64,000 nucleotides of DNA from Collybia mongolica (GCA_013420905.1 JAAXNY010000011.1:1-64000); one strand, 5' to 3'; positions 1 through 8,271 are shown, counted from the first letter of the stretch. Notes: generated from the letters alone by a model not told the origin. Program-made: numbers and translations.

Positions 1-116
1 CCCTAACCCTAACCCTAACCCTAACCCTAACCCTAACCCTAACCCTAACCCTAACCCTAACCCTAACCCTAACCCTAACCCTAACCCTAACCCTAACCCT
101 AACCCTAACCCTAACC
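1..116. repeat. Terminal telomere repeat array (CCCTAA)n
   Basis: About nineteen uninterrupted CCCTAA units run from the first base and pass directly into the retroelement 5' end at 117. The C-rich strand reads 5'->3' inward, so base 1 is the distal end of the chromosome. TTAGGG is the usual telomere repeat of filamentous fungi. The array is perfect, so it is an active or very recent terminus, unlike the short internal tracts at 4783 and 5268. Confidence 0.98.
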
Positions 117-588
117 GCTAACCTTTAACCTTAAAGGCTAAGTAGCCGGGCCGATGGGGCCCGGCGCCTAAGTATAGCGCGGCTAAAAGAAGATAAGATC
201 TAGGCACGAGATCCATCTTCTTTATTGATCCGCGTCGGTGAATAGCTAACCGAAATTGATCCGCGTATCGGATAAATACTAAGGTAGGGCGGGCCAACAT
301 GGACCGCGTTCCATGCGCGTCGAGCGCGCATGCCAGCGCACACCCCCTCACATGGCGCAACATGTGTCTGAGGGGTTTACGCTGTGGTCGCTCGGAAAAA
401 CCGCACGCGCGCCGTAACGGTGCGGCGGCGCGAGCGGAGAAACTGATTAAACATTAACAAACAGGCCTGATGAGTACTTATACGAAACAGGTCGGGTGGG
501 GGACTCCCCCAACCCTGTTGCTTGTTTGTAACGCAACTCATCGTACCAAAGTCACTCGCAACCTCGCTTCGCTCGGTTGCTCGTTCCT
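117..588 (+). repeat. Left copy of 472-bp pseudo-LTR-like terminal repeat
   Basis: Bases 117-587 match 4796-5266 without a mismatch in a line-by-line comparison; base 588 is t here and a at 5267. The repeat holds hairpins (GGGCC...GGCCC near 150, AGAAGAT...ATCTTCT near 190-220, CCCCTCA...TGAGGGG near 343-375) and the hammerhead. Penelope-like elements are known to carry such pseudo-LTRs, produced by tandem partial copies. Confidence 0.88.
457..529 (+). ncRNA. Type I hammerhead ribozyme, copy 1
   Basis: All conserved core parts are present in order. The 5' arm of stem I is 457-466. CUGAUGA is 467-473. Stem II is GUA/UAC (474-476 with 481-483) closed by CUUA. GAAA is 484-487. Stem III pairs 487-491 with 514-518 and is topped by a GGGGG/CCCCC hairpin. 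The UH site is 518-519. The 3' arm of stem I (520-529) pairs with 457-466 over 10 bp, with one G-U. Cleavage is predicted between 519 and 520, which would give an RNA starting just upstream of the first ATG of the element (651). Hammerheads in Penelope-like elements are published; this call rests on core and helix matching by eye. Confidence 0.9.
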
Positions 589-650
589 CCCTAACCATCC
601 GTACTTTAGCCAACATTCTGTCTCCACATCCGTCCCTTGCACCGACGTCC

Positions 651-1788
651 ATGTCTAGCACCGCTTTTTTTCGCGCTCTCTCCCCTTCCAACCTCGCCAA
701 CATCTCCCTTTCCGATGTTGATCCTCACTTTGGGGTTAAACAATCTCAAGCGTCGACCGCGAGACAGGCATCTTCGAACACTGTGTCCCAGGACACGGCT
801 CGTTCTCACCTGTACTTCGGGGCTAACAACCTCGACGAACTACTCCACACCATCCCGGGTGAGTACGTTCAGTGCTTGACTGAGCCCCTCAAAGGCATTC
901 GCGCCACTGCACAACGCATGGTCTCTGTTCGCGATACAGTCGAAAAGTGGCGTTCCCACCAAGCCGCTGGCACTACTCCTGCAACGTTCGCGTCTAAGGC
1001 GCCCGAAATCCAATTCTCCAAGGATTTCGTTGAGTCATTCGAAGCTGACGAAGCCAAGAAACGACTTCTTGATGCTCACAAAAAGTATCAGGCTGAGATC
1101 TTCAAGGACGCTCTCGTCGCCAAAGAAGTCGAGCTCACAACGCTGCAAACCTCCCTCGAGCCTAAGCAACTCTACAACCGACTCATCGTCCCCGTCACCG
1201 ACACCAGCAAGGTCGAGATGGCGCGCAGGAAGCGACCTATCCTCGAGGACGGTGATGAAGAAGGAGAGGTTAAGATCACAGGTTGGGTACCGGACCCTGC
1301 GTCCAAATCTAACTACCTTTTAGTCGCCCGTGATCTCCCTATCATCGGACTCCGCGTCGTCTCCCTTGTGGAGGCGGCCCACCTTGCCGTCACTAAGAAG
1401 AAAGAGGCTAAGAAGGATCTCCGAGACAAGATGGATGTCGACGACGGTGATGATGCCGTCAAGCAGAAGGACTTAAGTAAGTTAGTCCAGAAGGCCGTCG
1501 ACCAAGCCATCAAGAAGAGGACTCCCGCGCCCAAGGTACGTCACCGCGGTCGCTCACACTCTCATGTTCTGACTTCTTCCCCTCAAGGATCTCCGATTCA
1601 AGAAGGGAGCCGCCAAGAAGTCATCCTCCTCTACCGCCCCCAAGAAGACCGCCTCCAAGAAGAAGGCTCCTCAACCGCGCCAAGCCGCAAAACTCGCCGC
1701 GATGAAGAAGAATGGCAAAGGTCTCAAGGGGAAAGGGAAGGCTGGGAAGCCTGGCCCTCGGGGAGCCAAGAAGTCGTCGTCCAAGTAG
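651..1788 (+). CDS. Spliced ORF1 product with lysine-rich tail (join 651..1535, 1588..1788)
   Basis: A good fungal intron sits at 1536-1587: donor AAG|GTACGT, acceptor CCTCAAG, 52 nt. Removing it shifts the frame and opens 66 codons that end at TAG 1786-1788. The resulting tail is extremely basic, with repeated AKK, PKK and GKGKG clusters and few acidic residues, like histone H1 tails or nucleocapsid tails. The product would be 361 aa. The alternative frame over 1588-1788 shows no such composition, so the basic reading looks selected. Likely role: nucleic-acid binding or packaging, analogous to ORF1 proteins. Splicing itself is inferred and not demonstrated. Confidence 0.62.
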
Positions 1789-4199
1789 GCAACGACACTA
1801 CTGTATTTGATTTACCGCCGCCAATTCCATCATTCCGGTACGAGAATCCTTACACTTGGCCTGACTGGTTGCTAACCATTCCATACCCACTTGCGCGCTC
1901 GTATATATTGTTAAATACACCCATATTTGTAATTGATGCCAATAGATATAAGAACGTTATCCATCGCGCTCCTGGTGTGAATCTCCCGAAAAACATCGAG
2001 TATGACTTATCTGTCGGAATGAATTATATGTTTAAGTCAGAAAGAAACTCTAAATTAATTCTAGACGCTTGGAAAGATTTCTCGCGTCGCCTGAGATGGC
2101 GCCTATACTTTGCCTTCTCCAACCCAGAATCTAACTCTCTCTATGACCCAGACTATGAACTTAACCGCCCCCCCTCAGGAAAAGTTCCTCTGTTACCAGA
2201 CTATATCGAGCTAGGGATCCGTCGTGGTCAGTACTTTGTGGAAAACACAATCGCTAAAATACCCGCGGAAGAAGCTGCGCCGTCAACGCCCCGGCCTAAC
2301 ACTACCCGAATTCGAAGGTGGCTGCTAGATAACAATTATGTCCTAACACCCACCGATAAAAATCTTGGCATTTCGGTGTCTAGGCGTGACTGGCTAATAG
2401 AGAAATGTAAGGAGCTCCTTGATGATGAAACTAATTATAAGATGTTACATCCTCTCATCGCCACCACCTACATTAAGAAAACAATCGAACAAATGGACGA
2501 GCTTGCCCAAAAGGCTATGCTCTTAAGCGACGAACCCTGTGACCAGCTATTGGATTGGTTCCGTCAATTCATACCTGATGCTGGAGAAACGTATGATCTC
2601 GCAAACTTGCCATGTTTCTATGGTATCCCTAAGATACATAAACAACCTGTTAAAATGCGACCTATAATACCCTGTCACTCGGCGGTCATGAATCCAGCCG
2701 CTAAATTTGTTTCGAAAAAACTCAAACCGCTCATCAAAGCGGCGCCATCCATTATACATGGTACCAAAGACCTGGCGATCAAATTGAGTAAGGTTACTAT
2801 TTCAAATCGGAAGAAATTCTTTATCGTCACGGGCGACATTGTTGCCTACTATCCTAATATACCAATTCAACGTTGTATAGATATTGTTACCGACATGTAT
2901 CTTGAATATATCACCGGACTGGATCCTGACTACATCAATTTCATGCACCTTGACGAGCACGTACTGCGTGGCCTTCAGGCATTCATACTTGCACTAGAAG
3001 TTGGGAATCGTAACCTTATATTTCGCTTTCAAAAATATATATACCTTCAATTACATGGACTCGCAATGGGAGTAGCGGATTCCCCGGATCTCGCGAACCT
3101 CTACGGGGTCTTTTTTGAAAGGAAATGCAACATTTTGAACGACCCGAGAATACCTTTCTACGGTCGATACATAGATGATTGTTTAGCAATTGTGTATGCT
3201 GCCTCTGCTGATGAGGCCCTTCGCATTGTTAAAACACTTGAAATCGAATCTTGCGAAATAGAGTGGTCCGCATCTGATAGACAAGCGCCGTTCCTAGATA
3301 TGATGTTATACATTGATATGCAGAACCGCTTGCAACACATGCCCTATCGGAAAAGTGGATCGCATCAGGAAAGAATTCCATGGATCTCTCACCACCCTCT
3401 AGATGTAAAAAGAGGAACTTACGTGGGCGAGATGTCCCGTTTAGCCACCCTGAGTAGTACATTTCAGAACTACCGGAACGCTATAGACTCGCTTCGTGCA
3501 CTCTATATACAGCGTGGCTATCCAGTGAAATTAGTATTGCAGTGGACTTCGGTCAATATGGCAGAACGATGGCAGAAACGTCTATCAGAGTCTAAGGGTT
3601 CTGGAGAGCTAGACAGTGTTCTGGTGCTTAAGTCTGAATTCAATACTGCTTGGAATTACTTCTCTGCTCGAGAATTGGGTAACACAATCACGGATTTCTG
3701 GTCGTTATGGCTAAACCATAACCAGGCAGCTACGGAGGGGAATCGCTTACCCCCCATAGAGTTCCCACAATTATCTGGATCTTTGGGCAAGTTGGCCGAT
3801 GGAGTCCCGGAGGCGTACACCGTGCGTCTTCAGGTCACTAACGGTACGACGACCTCAATACCAGATATACGGAAACTAGATATCCTAAAGCGCCGATGGA
3901 TTGTCAGCCGCAAACGCACTCTCAATCTCTTCGACCTCGTAAATCTTTGGAAAAAGATTGTTATCGAACACTTAGACAAGGATGCAGCACGAAAGGCTGT
4001 ACCCAATGAGCCCGTGGGTAACCCCCAGAATACGGTAGTAAGAACTATAAACCCCACTCCTAACATTGTGAACAGGGAACGGATCGAAACCATTCACACG
4101 CGCGAGCGTGCGGACTCAGAGTTGGACCCCTTCGTCCTTGCTTGGAACCAAGGTTTTAGGCTCGGAGTGAACGCGGACCCTACTGGAGTAACTCTCTAA
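651..4199 (+). CDS. ORF1-reverse transcriptase fusion of the Penelope-like element (intron-retained form)
   Basis: The continuous frame encodes 1,182 aa from the first ATG downstream of the ribozyme cut; the frame is open further upstream, but only non-ATG codons lie there. Residues 1-295 are an ORF1-like part with charged, coiled-coil-prone segments. Penelope-type RT motifs follow: FYGIPKIHK...MRPIIP (about residue 655), the A motif GDIVAYYPNIP (about 728), the B motif HGLAMGVADSPDLAN (about 801), the catalytic C motif YGRYIDD (about 837), and a thumb region with SHHPLDVKRG and RGYPVKL. The upstream TPTDKNLGISV stretch is also typical of this RT clade. No GIY-YIG domain follows; the C-terminus is a short charged tail. 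The fusion exists only if the 52-nt intron at 1536-1587 is retained. The intact frame suggests recent activity. Expected role: priming on the telomeric 3' overhang and copying the element RNA onto chromosome ends. Confidence 0.9.
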   Translation: MSSTAFFRALSPSNLANISLSDVDPHFGVKQSQASTARQASSNTVSQDTARSHLYFGANNLDELLHTIPGEYVQCLTEPLKGIRATAQRMVSVRDTVEKWRSHQAAGTTPATFASKAPEIQFSKDFVESFEADEAKKRLLDAHKKYQAEIFKDALVAKEVELTTLQTSLEPKQLYNRLIVPVTDTSKVEMARRKRPILEDGDEEGEVKITGWVPDPASKSNYLLVARDLPIIGLRVVSLVEAAHLAVTKKKEAKKDLRDKMDVDDGDDAVKQKDLSKLVQKAVDQAIKKRTPAPKVRHRGRSHSHVLTSSPQGSPIQEGSRQEVILLYRPQEDRLQEEGSSTAPSRKTRRDEEEWQRSQGEREGWEAWPSGSQEVVVQVGNDTTVFDLPPPIPSFRYENPYTWPDWLLTIPYPLARSYILLNTPIFVIDANRYKNVIHRAPGVNLPKNIEYDLSVGMNYMFKSERNSKLILDAWKDFSRRLRWRLYFAFSNPESNSLYDPDYELNRPPSGKVPLLPDYIELGIRRGQYFVENTIAKIPAEEAAPSTPRPNTTRIRRWLLDNNYVLTPTDKNLGISVSRRDWLIEKCKELLDDETNYKMLHPLIATTYIKKTIEQMDELAQKAMLLSDEPCDQLLDWFRQFIPDAGETYDLANLPCFYGIPKIHKQPVKMRPIIPCHSAVMNPAAKFVSKKLKPLIKAAPSIIHGTKDLAIKLSKVTISNRKKFFIVTGDIVAYYPNIPIQRCIDIVTDMYLEYITGLDPDYINFMHLDEHVLRGLQAFILALEVGNRNLIFRFQKYIYLQLHGLAMGVADSPDLANLYGVFFERKCNILNDPRIPFYGRYIDDCLAIVYAASADEALRIVKTLEIESCEIEWSASDRQAPFLDMMLYIDMQNRLQHMPYRKSGSHQERIPWISHHPLDVKRGTYVGEMSRLATLSSTFQNYRNAIDSLRALYIQRGYPVKLVLQWTSVNMAERWQKRLSESKGSGELDSVLVLKSEFNTAWNYFSARELGNTITDFWSLWLNHNQAATEGNRLPPIEFPQLSGSLGKLADGVPEAYTVRLQVTNGTTTSIPDIRKLDILKRRWIVSRKRTLNLFDLVNLWKKIVIEHLDKDAARKAVPNEPVGNPQNTVVRTINPTPNIVNRERIETIHTRERADSELDPFVLAWNQGFRLGVNADPTGVTL

Positions 4200-4782
4200 T
4201 CTGCGCCTTTGGTATCCCCAGAGGTGATGGCCTAGGAAACCGGTCGCAATGCAGCTCCTGTTGCACTTTATGGTCTGTGCTCAGCGAAAAGTGAAATAAC
4301 TTTTGATGATCTTGTGGGCTAAGGCCCCACACCTGTCGCGGCTCACCCCGCGCAGTTGATCTCCTTTACGGAACGATTACCTCTTGATCTTTGGTATAAG
4401 TCTATCTATCTGAGGCGTAGCATGCTGGTGGATTCCGGCTGGTTACGAAAAGTAATAGCGCCCAAGTTGATTGAGGTTGGGGATTGGGTTCCCCCTGTAA
4501 AATTGAACCTCGTTTAAAGATCTATTTCGTCTTAAGGGACGTCGCCTAGTAGCAACTCCCCGCTTGAATCACTCTAAGTGTCAATTCTCGTAAGAACTCC
4601 TTGAAAAACTGTCTATTCTCCCAGTTTTTCCACTCACTACATACGTTTACCAGAAGCTCTGTTTAAAATCTGGGACATGTCGGTTTTAGATGGCCGTTGG
4701 AACATCCTAACCCTAACGTACGTAGCTTCGACTTAACCGTCGAAACGACCAGCTAACGGTCTTTTATTTTAACGAATAATAG
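4200..4782 (+). other. 3' non-coding tail of the Penelope-like element
   Basis: No frame of note follows the RT stop. The tail contains CCTAACCCTAAC at 4706-4717, about 65 bp before the 3' border, and ends in an AT-rich stretch (CTTTTATTTTAACGAATAATAG) next to a telomere-like tract. Telomere-complementary stretches in the template RNA could pair with the G-rich overhang during priming; that is inference. Confidence 0.7.
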
Positions 4783-4795
4783 CCTAACCCTAACC
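4783..4795. repeat. Interstitial telomere tract between element and second 5' copy
   Basis: Thirteen bases (CCTAACCCTAACC) separate the 3' end of the full element from the second 5' region. This marks either a former telomere end or a telomere tract carried inside a tandem template RNA. Confidence 0.85.
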
Positions 4796-5267
4796 GCTAA
4801 CCTTTAACCTTAAAGGCTAAGTAGCCGGGCCGATGGGGCCCGGCGCCTAAGTATAGCGCGGCTAAAAGAAGATAAGATCTAGGCACGAGATCCATCTTCT
4901 TTATTGATCCGCGTCGGTGAATAGCTAACCGAAATTGATCCGCGTATCGGATAAATACTAAGGTAGGGCGGGCCAACATGGACCGCGTTCCATGCGCGTC
5001 GAGCGCGCATGCCAGCGCACACCCCCTCACATGGCGCAACATGTGTCTGAGGGGTTTACGCTGTGGTCGCTCGGAAAAACCGCACGCGCGCCGTAACGGT
5101 GCGGCGGCGCGAGCGGAGAAACTGATTAAACATTAACAAACAGGCCTGATGAGTACTTATACGAAACAGGTCGGGTGGGGGACTCCCCCAACCCTGTTGC
5201 TTGTTTGTAACGCAACTCATCGTACCAAAGTCACTCGCAACCTCGCTTCGCTCGGTTGCTCGTTCCA
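4796..5267 (+). mobile_element. Second 5' end of the Penelope-like element, 3'-truncated (right pseudo-LTR)
   Basis: This copy is colinear with 117-588 at a constant offset of 4,679 bp. It carries the same hairpins and ribozyme but none of the RT. Homology ends at 5267; the next eight bases, CCCTAACC, are shared with the element (589-596), and then pure telomere repeats continue. An RT product primed at this internal site would have an intact 5' end and no 3' part, the reverse of ordinary 5' truncation. Confidence 0.88.
5136..5208 (+). ncRNA. Type I hammerhead ribozyme, copy 2
   Basis: Identical to the ribozyme at 457-529: CUGAUGA 5146-5152, GAAA 5163-5166, predicted cut between 5198 and 5199. 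A transcript crossing both ribozymes would be cut into a monomer of 4,679 nt (520-5198) that contains the whole ORF. Confidence 0.9.
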
Positions 5268-5296
5268 CCCTAACCCTAACCTAACCCTAACCCTAA
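5268..5296. repeat. Interstitial telomere tract, former chromosome end
   Basis: Imperfect CCCTAA repeats, with one unit shortened to CCTAA. They lie between the truncated element copy and unrelated exon-bearing sequence. Their C-strand orientation matches the terminal array, so this was probably the chromosome terminus before the retroelement was added. Confidence 0.92.
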
Positions 5297-5297
5297 A

Positions 5298-5860
5298 AGT
5301 CCTTCAAGATCTGTCTCGAAGATCCAGCCCCTCGCGAACCGCATCTCCTCACTTGTACGTGCCGTCGCTTATGGTACTGCCAGGTAAGTCGAATCCCCTT
5401 CGCAGACAGCTAACTTACACAACTTAAATACAGAAATGCGTCTTCAACCTGCCGACCATGGGTGAGAACGATGATAGAATGGCCTGTAAGTCTTTCATTC
5501 TGATCGTTTTAGTAGTCTAATTTCGGGGTAGGCCCTATTTGCGCCCGTCCCGCTCTTGCTATTCATTTTGGTTGGCTGGCCGATTGAGCCGCCGTTGTTC
5601 TATTCAATGTAATTACTCTACCTACCTTCCATTTGTATATAATCTTGTAGTCTAGTATTTTTTGATAGTGTTTCTTGGCGATTAATAGATACTTCTAATA
5701 TTTAATTGCATCACACTAATACCTGCATCTTTGTTCAGTTCGACCTTGGCTCTTCGTCAACCAGAATAATCAAAAGAACAAGACTGAATACTGCTCCCGG
5801 CTGTGCGATAAAAAGGTGAGTCTTATGAGCATTGTCGAACTGAAGTCCTGCAATTTACAG
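5298..5860 (+). pseudogene. 5'-truncated, exon-bearing gene fragment of unknown family
   Basis: Coding-like exons start directly at the telomere border. Exon a ends at 5383 (donor GTAAGT). Exon b is 5434-5485 (intron 50 nt upstream, donor GTAAGT). Exon c is 5739-5815 (acceptor TTGTTCAG, donor GTGAGT). A further acceptor lies at 5860. The three exons join in one open frame, with TCTCRRLWYCQKC in a and b and EYCSRLCDKK in c, so the product is cysteine-rich and possibly a zinc-binding fold. I do not recognise the family. The missing start and the abrupt telomere junction suggest a break inside a gene, healed by telomere addition. Confidence 0.5.
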
Positions 5861-5878
5861 TTACAAAATGAGCAGAAC

Positions 5879-7175
5879 GCGAGGTTCCACGAACCTCGCT
5901 TTCATCCTTGGTGTTATCGCACGGGAGGTATGCATATTGTGCGAGGCTCGACAAGTCTCATCTTCGGTCATTGAATAAGGCCCACAAATGTCCCGAGGCA
6001 CGACCGAACCAACATAACCAAACCAGCCACCCCTAGTCGCAGCAGCATCAGGTGAGTAAATGTGAGGCTCGACGAACCTCGCCTATCTCACGCGAGGTAT
6101 TGAGTTAGTGTAAAAATTCCCGGTCCTACTGGCGAGGATATCCCATGTACGAACAGCTGATCAAAGATTGCGCCCGGGTTCAAATAATGTGAGTAGGTTG
6201 AGTAGGTTATCAAACGGGATTGGCCACTCGTTATCGAGTTCCAGGTGTGCCATTCTCGAGGCTCATCAAACCTCATTCCACCCTTCGGTGATCTTGCTAT
6301 TATTCTAGTTAGTTATCTCATCATTACTTAGGGCTATCGGTGTACTCGAGTTCTTCTGACCTCAGATAGAATTGTCAAGGTGGTGTCTATCACCTAGAAT
6401 TGCATTCCACAAAGTTGATTTCGAGGATCACCGAGCTCTGCCCGCGCCACACTTTGTCGTCTAATTAGTTTCTTAGTTGTTACTGCTGTATTCTTCATGG
6501 CTTCGCATTGGACCGTCAGACGGTCAGTTCTAACCAAACCAACCAAACCAAACACATCATCCCCGGTTTTCTCGCGTTCGAAGCGAGGCTCATAGAGTCT
6601 CGTCTCATAGTCTCTCTCATCACCCAGCAAACACCAGTGAACAAAATGTGAGGTTCGTGGAACCTCGCATCTATTGGAGCATTTGGAAGTGTTGTTACTC
6701 GGAAACGCGAGGTTCGACGAACCTCACACACCAGAATTGTTATCAAGAAATTGCATTTGGTGGGCTCTGATTGATGATCAATAGTAGTAATAAAATAGAG
6801 CGAGCCGAGGCTTACAATGCCAAACTTCTTAGACTCTTCATTTTTATCCTCATCAGCCTATTGAGGCATTTGGGAACATGGACTCAAGGATGTGAGGTTC
6901 GTCGAACCTCATGTGCTAGTATGTTTGTTCAAGAGAGTAGGCATGATAGACTCAGAAGTAAATGTGAGGTTCGACGAACCTCACACACCAGAATTGTTGT
7001 TGTTATCAAGAAAATTCATTTGGTGGGCTCTGATTGATGGTCAATAGTAGTGATAAAATAGAGCGAGCTGAGGCTTGCAATGCCAAATCTCTTAGACTCT
7101 TCACTTTTATCCTCATCAGCCTATTGTGGCATTAGGGAACATGGACTCAAGGATGCGAGGTTCGTCGAACCTCAT
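5879..7175. repeat. Dispersed short palindrome family GAGGTTC-GAC-GAACCTC
   Basis: At least ten copies occur near 5889, 5950, 6071, 6265, 6594, 6657, 6716, 6901, 6973 and 7163. Good copies are 7-10 bp inverted repeats around a 3-bp centre (GAC, GTC, CAC or GTG). Decayed copies keep one arm. Flanks often read TG/CA outside the arms. Spacing is irregular (about 60-330 bp) and partly set by a tandem duplication. No ORF accompanies them. Confidence 0.85.
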
Positions 7176-7223
7176 GTGCTAGTATGTTTATTCAAGAAAG
7201 TAGACATGATAGACTCAGAAGTA
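6709..7223. repeat. Two-unit tandem duplication of about 256 bp
   Basis: The segment beginning GAGGTTCGACGAACCTCACA at 6709 recurs from 6965 with the same order of landmarks: CAGAATTGTT, TTTGGTGGGCTCTGATTGATG, AGAGCGAGC, CTTAGACTCTTCA, GGACTCAAGGATG, and a palindrome followed by ATGTGCTAGTATGTTT. Units differ by scattered substitutions and a six-base GTTGTT expansion, so the duplication is not recent. Confidence 0.85.
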
Positions 7224-7279
7224 CAATGGTAGTAGTAGTAAAGTTGAATGAACTGTACCTATGATGGAAAGGAATTCCA

Positions 7280-7675
7280 TCTGTCTCTCAATCCTACTCC
7301 CAATCCCTGCTCATCTCTGCTCATCCCTGCTCCCAATCCCTGCTCATCCCTGCTCATCCCTGCTCCCAATCCCTGCCCATCCCTACTCCCAATCCCTGCC
7401 CATCCCTGCTCATCCCTGCTCCCAATCCCTGCTCATCCCTGCTCATCCCTGCTCCCAATCCCTGCCCATCCCTACTCCCAATCCCTGCTCATCCCTGCTT
7501 ATCCCTGCTCCCAATCCCTGCCCATCCCTACTCCCAATCCCTGCTCATCCCTGCTCATCCCTGCTCCCAATCCCTGCTCATCTCTGCTCATCCCTGCTCC
7601 CAATCCCTGCCCATCCCTACTCCCAATCCCTGCTCATCCCTGTAATTTAAATCCCTGTTCAATCCCTGTCCAATA
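7280..7675. repeat. Minisatellite of CCCTGCTCAT and CCCTGCTCCCAAT units
   Basis: Alternating 10-bp and 13-bp units fill nearly 400 bp, with variants CCCTACTCCCAAT and CCCTGCCCAT. The strand is strongly asymmetric, with almost no G outside CTG. All forward frames stay open only because of the repeat. Confidence 0.95.
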
Positions 7676-8040
7676 AAAAAATAGCCCCATAACCCGCCTG
7701 AGCCGGACCGGACTTTGATCCGATCACCGGCCCGACATGGACGGTTAAAGGCCACGTGCCCGGTCCGAAATGACCGCGACGTGTGAAAGGTTGCTAATCA
7801 TTACAGCTGACCGGAGTAATCCGTTCGGCTTTGTTCCCACAGATTGTCAAGGTCGTTAATAGACGGTCGCCGATTGGAGCCCAACACACTGCCTTCGGGC
7901 AGAGTTAGTAAGCCCGCTTCGGCGATGTCGTGTTCTATTCCGATCTGCCAGACGCTATGGAAGCGACTGCGCATCTGTCATGCGCGCAAATGGCCATTGG
8001 CCGCCTCTGACAGGTAGATGACTAAGTATCCCGACTTTAG
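7676..8040. other. GC-rich, hairpin-rich non-coding stretch before the 180-bp array
   Basis: No convincing ORF. Several strong local hairpins are visible, such as CTGCC-TTCG-GGCAG near 7890 and CTGTCA...TGACAG (about 7975-8014). It may be the 5' part of the same structured element as the array that follows. I do not recognise it. Confidence 0.4.
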
Positions 8041-8091
8041 CCTAACTTCGGAACAAAGCTAAAGTCCGCAGCAACCCGTATACACCCTAAA

Positions 8092-8159
8092 ACCGATCTG
8101 AAGAGTCTTAAAAGACGAAAGGATCCGACCGGTGGTCTCCTCCATCGATCCTTATCGGT
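8092..8159 (+). ncRNA. Type I hammerhead ribozyme, array unit 1
   Basis: Stem I pairs ACCGAT (8092-8097) with ATCGGT (8154-8159). CUGAAGA is 8098-8104. Stem II is GUCU/AGAC (8105-8108 with 8113-8116), loop UAAA. GAAA is 8117-8120. Stem III pairs AGGATC (8120-8125) with GATCCT (8147-8152) and holds a GACC/GGTC hairpin. The UH site is 8152-8153, so cleavage falls between 8153 and 8154. Every invariant core position is present. Confidence 0.92.
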
Positions 8160-8271
8160 AACTTTCCTCTCTCAACTATATCCTCCAACAAAAACGCTTC
8201 GCGTTTTTGTTGTTGTCCAGCCTAACTTCGGAACAAAGCTAAAGTCCGCAGCAACCCGTATACACCCTAAA

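Larger units (their letters stand above)
117..4782 (+). mobile_element. Full-length endonuclease-lacking Penelope-like element (Coprina-type terminal retroelement)
   Basis: The element lies between the terminal telomere array and a 13-bp interstitial telomere tract. It has a structured 5' region (117-519) with several GC-rich hairpins, a hammerhead ribozyme, an ORF1-RT region (651-4199) and a 583-bp 3' non-coding tail. The tail contains another telomere-like stretch at 4706-4717. The RT has Penelope-type motifs and no GIY-YIG endonuclease follows it. In established work, Coprina (basidiomycetes) and Athena (rotifers) are endonuclease-deficient Penelope-like elements that prime on the chromosome G-overhang. 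The orientation here, 5' end distal and 3' end proximal, is the one that mechanism predicts. Assignment to Coprina specifically is by recall of family features, not by alignment. Confidence 0.9.

Noticed and set aside
522..650. Extension of the RT frame upstream to 522
   Set aside because: The frame is open but begins at TTG inside the ribozyme stem I; the first ATG in frame is 651, and eukaryotic initiation at TTG has no support here.
118..703. Minus-strand ORFs of 81 and 108 codons in the element 5' region
   Set aside because: They fall on hairpin-rich ribozyme and leader sequence, are antisense to the element, and their conservation between copies only reflects the near-perfect DNA repeat.
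5879..7175. CRISPR-like array of palindromic repeats
   Set aside because: Spacing is irregular, repeats vary, and the genome is fungal; these are not CRISPR repeats.
7248..7676. Proline/serine/leucine repeat proteins of 129-142 aa in two frames
   Set aside because: Both frames are by-products of the CCCTGCTCAT minisatellite; no start context or domain.
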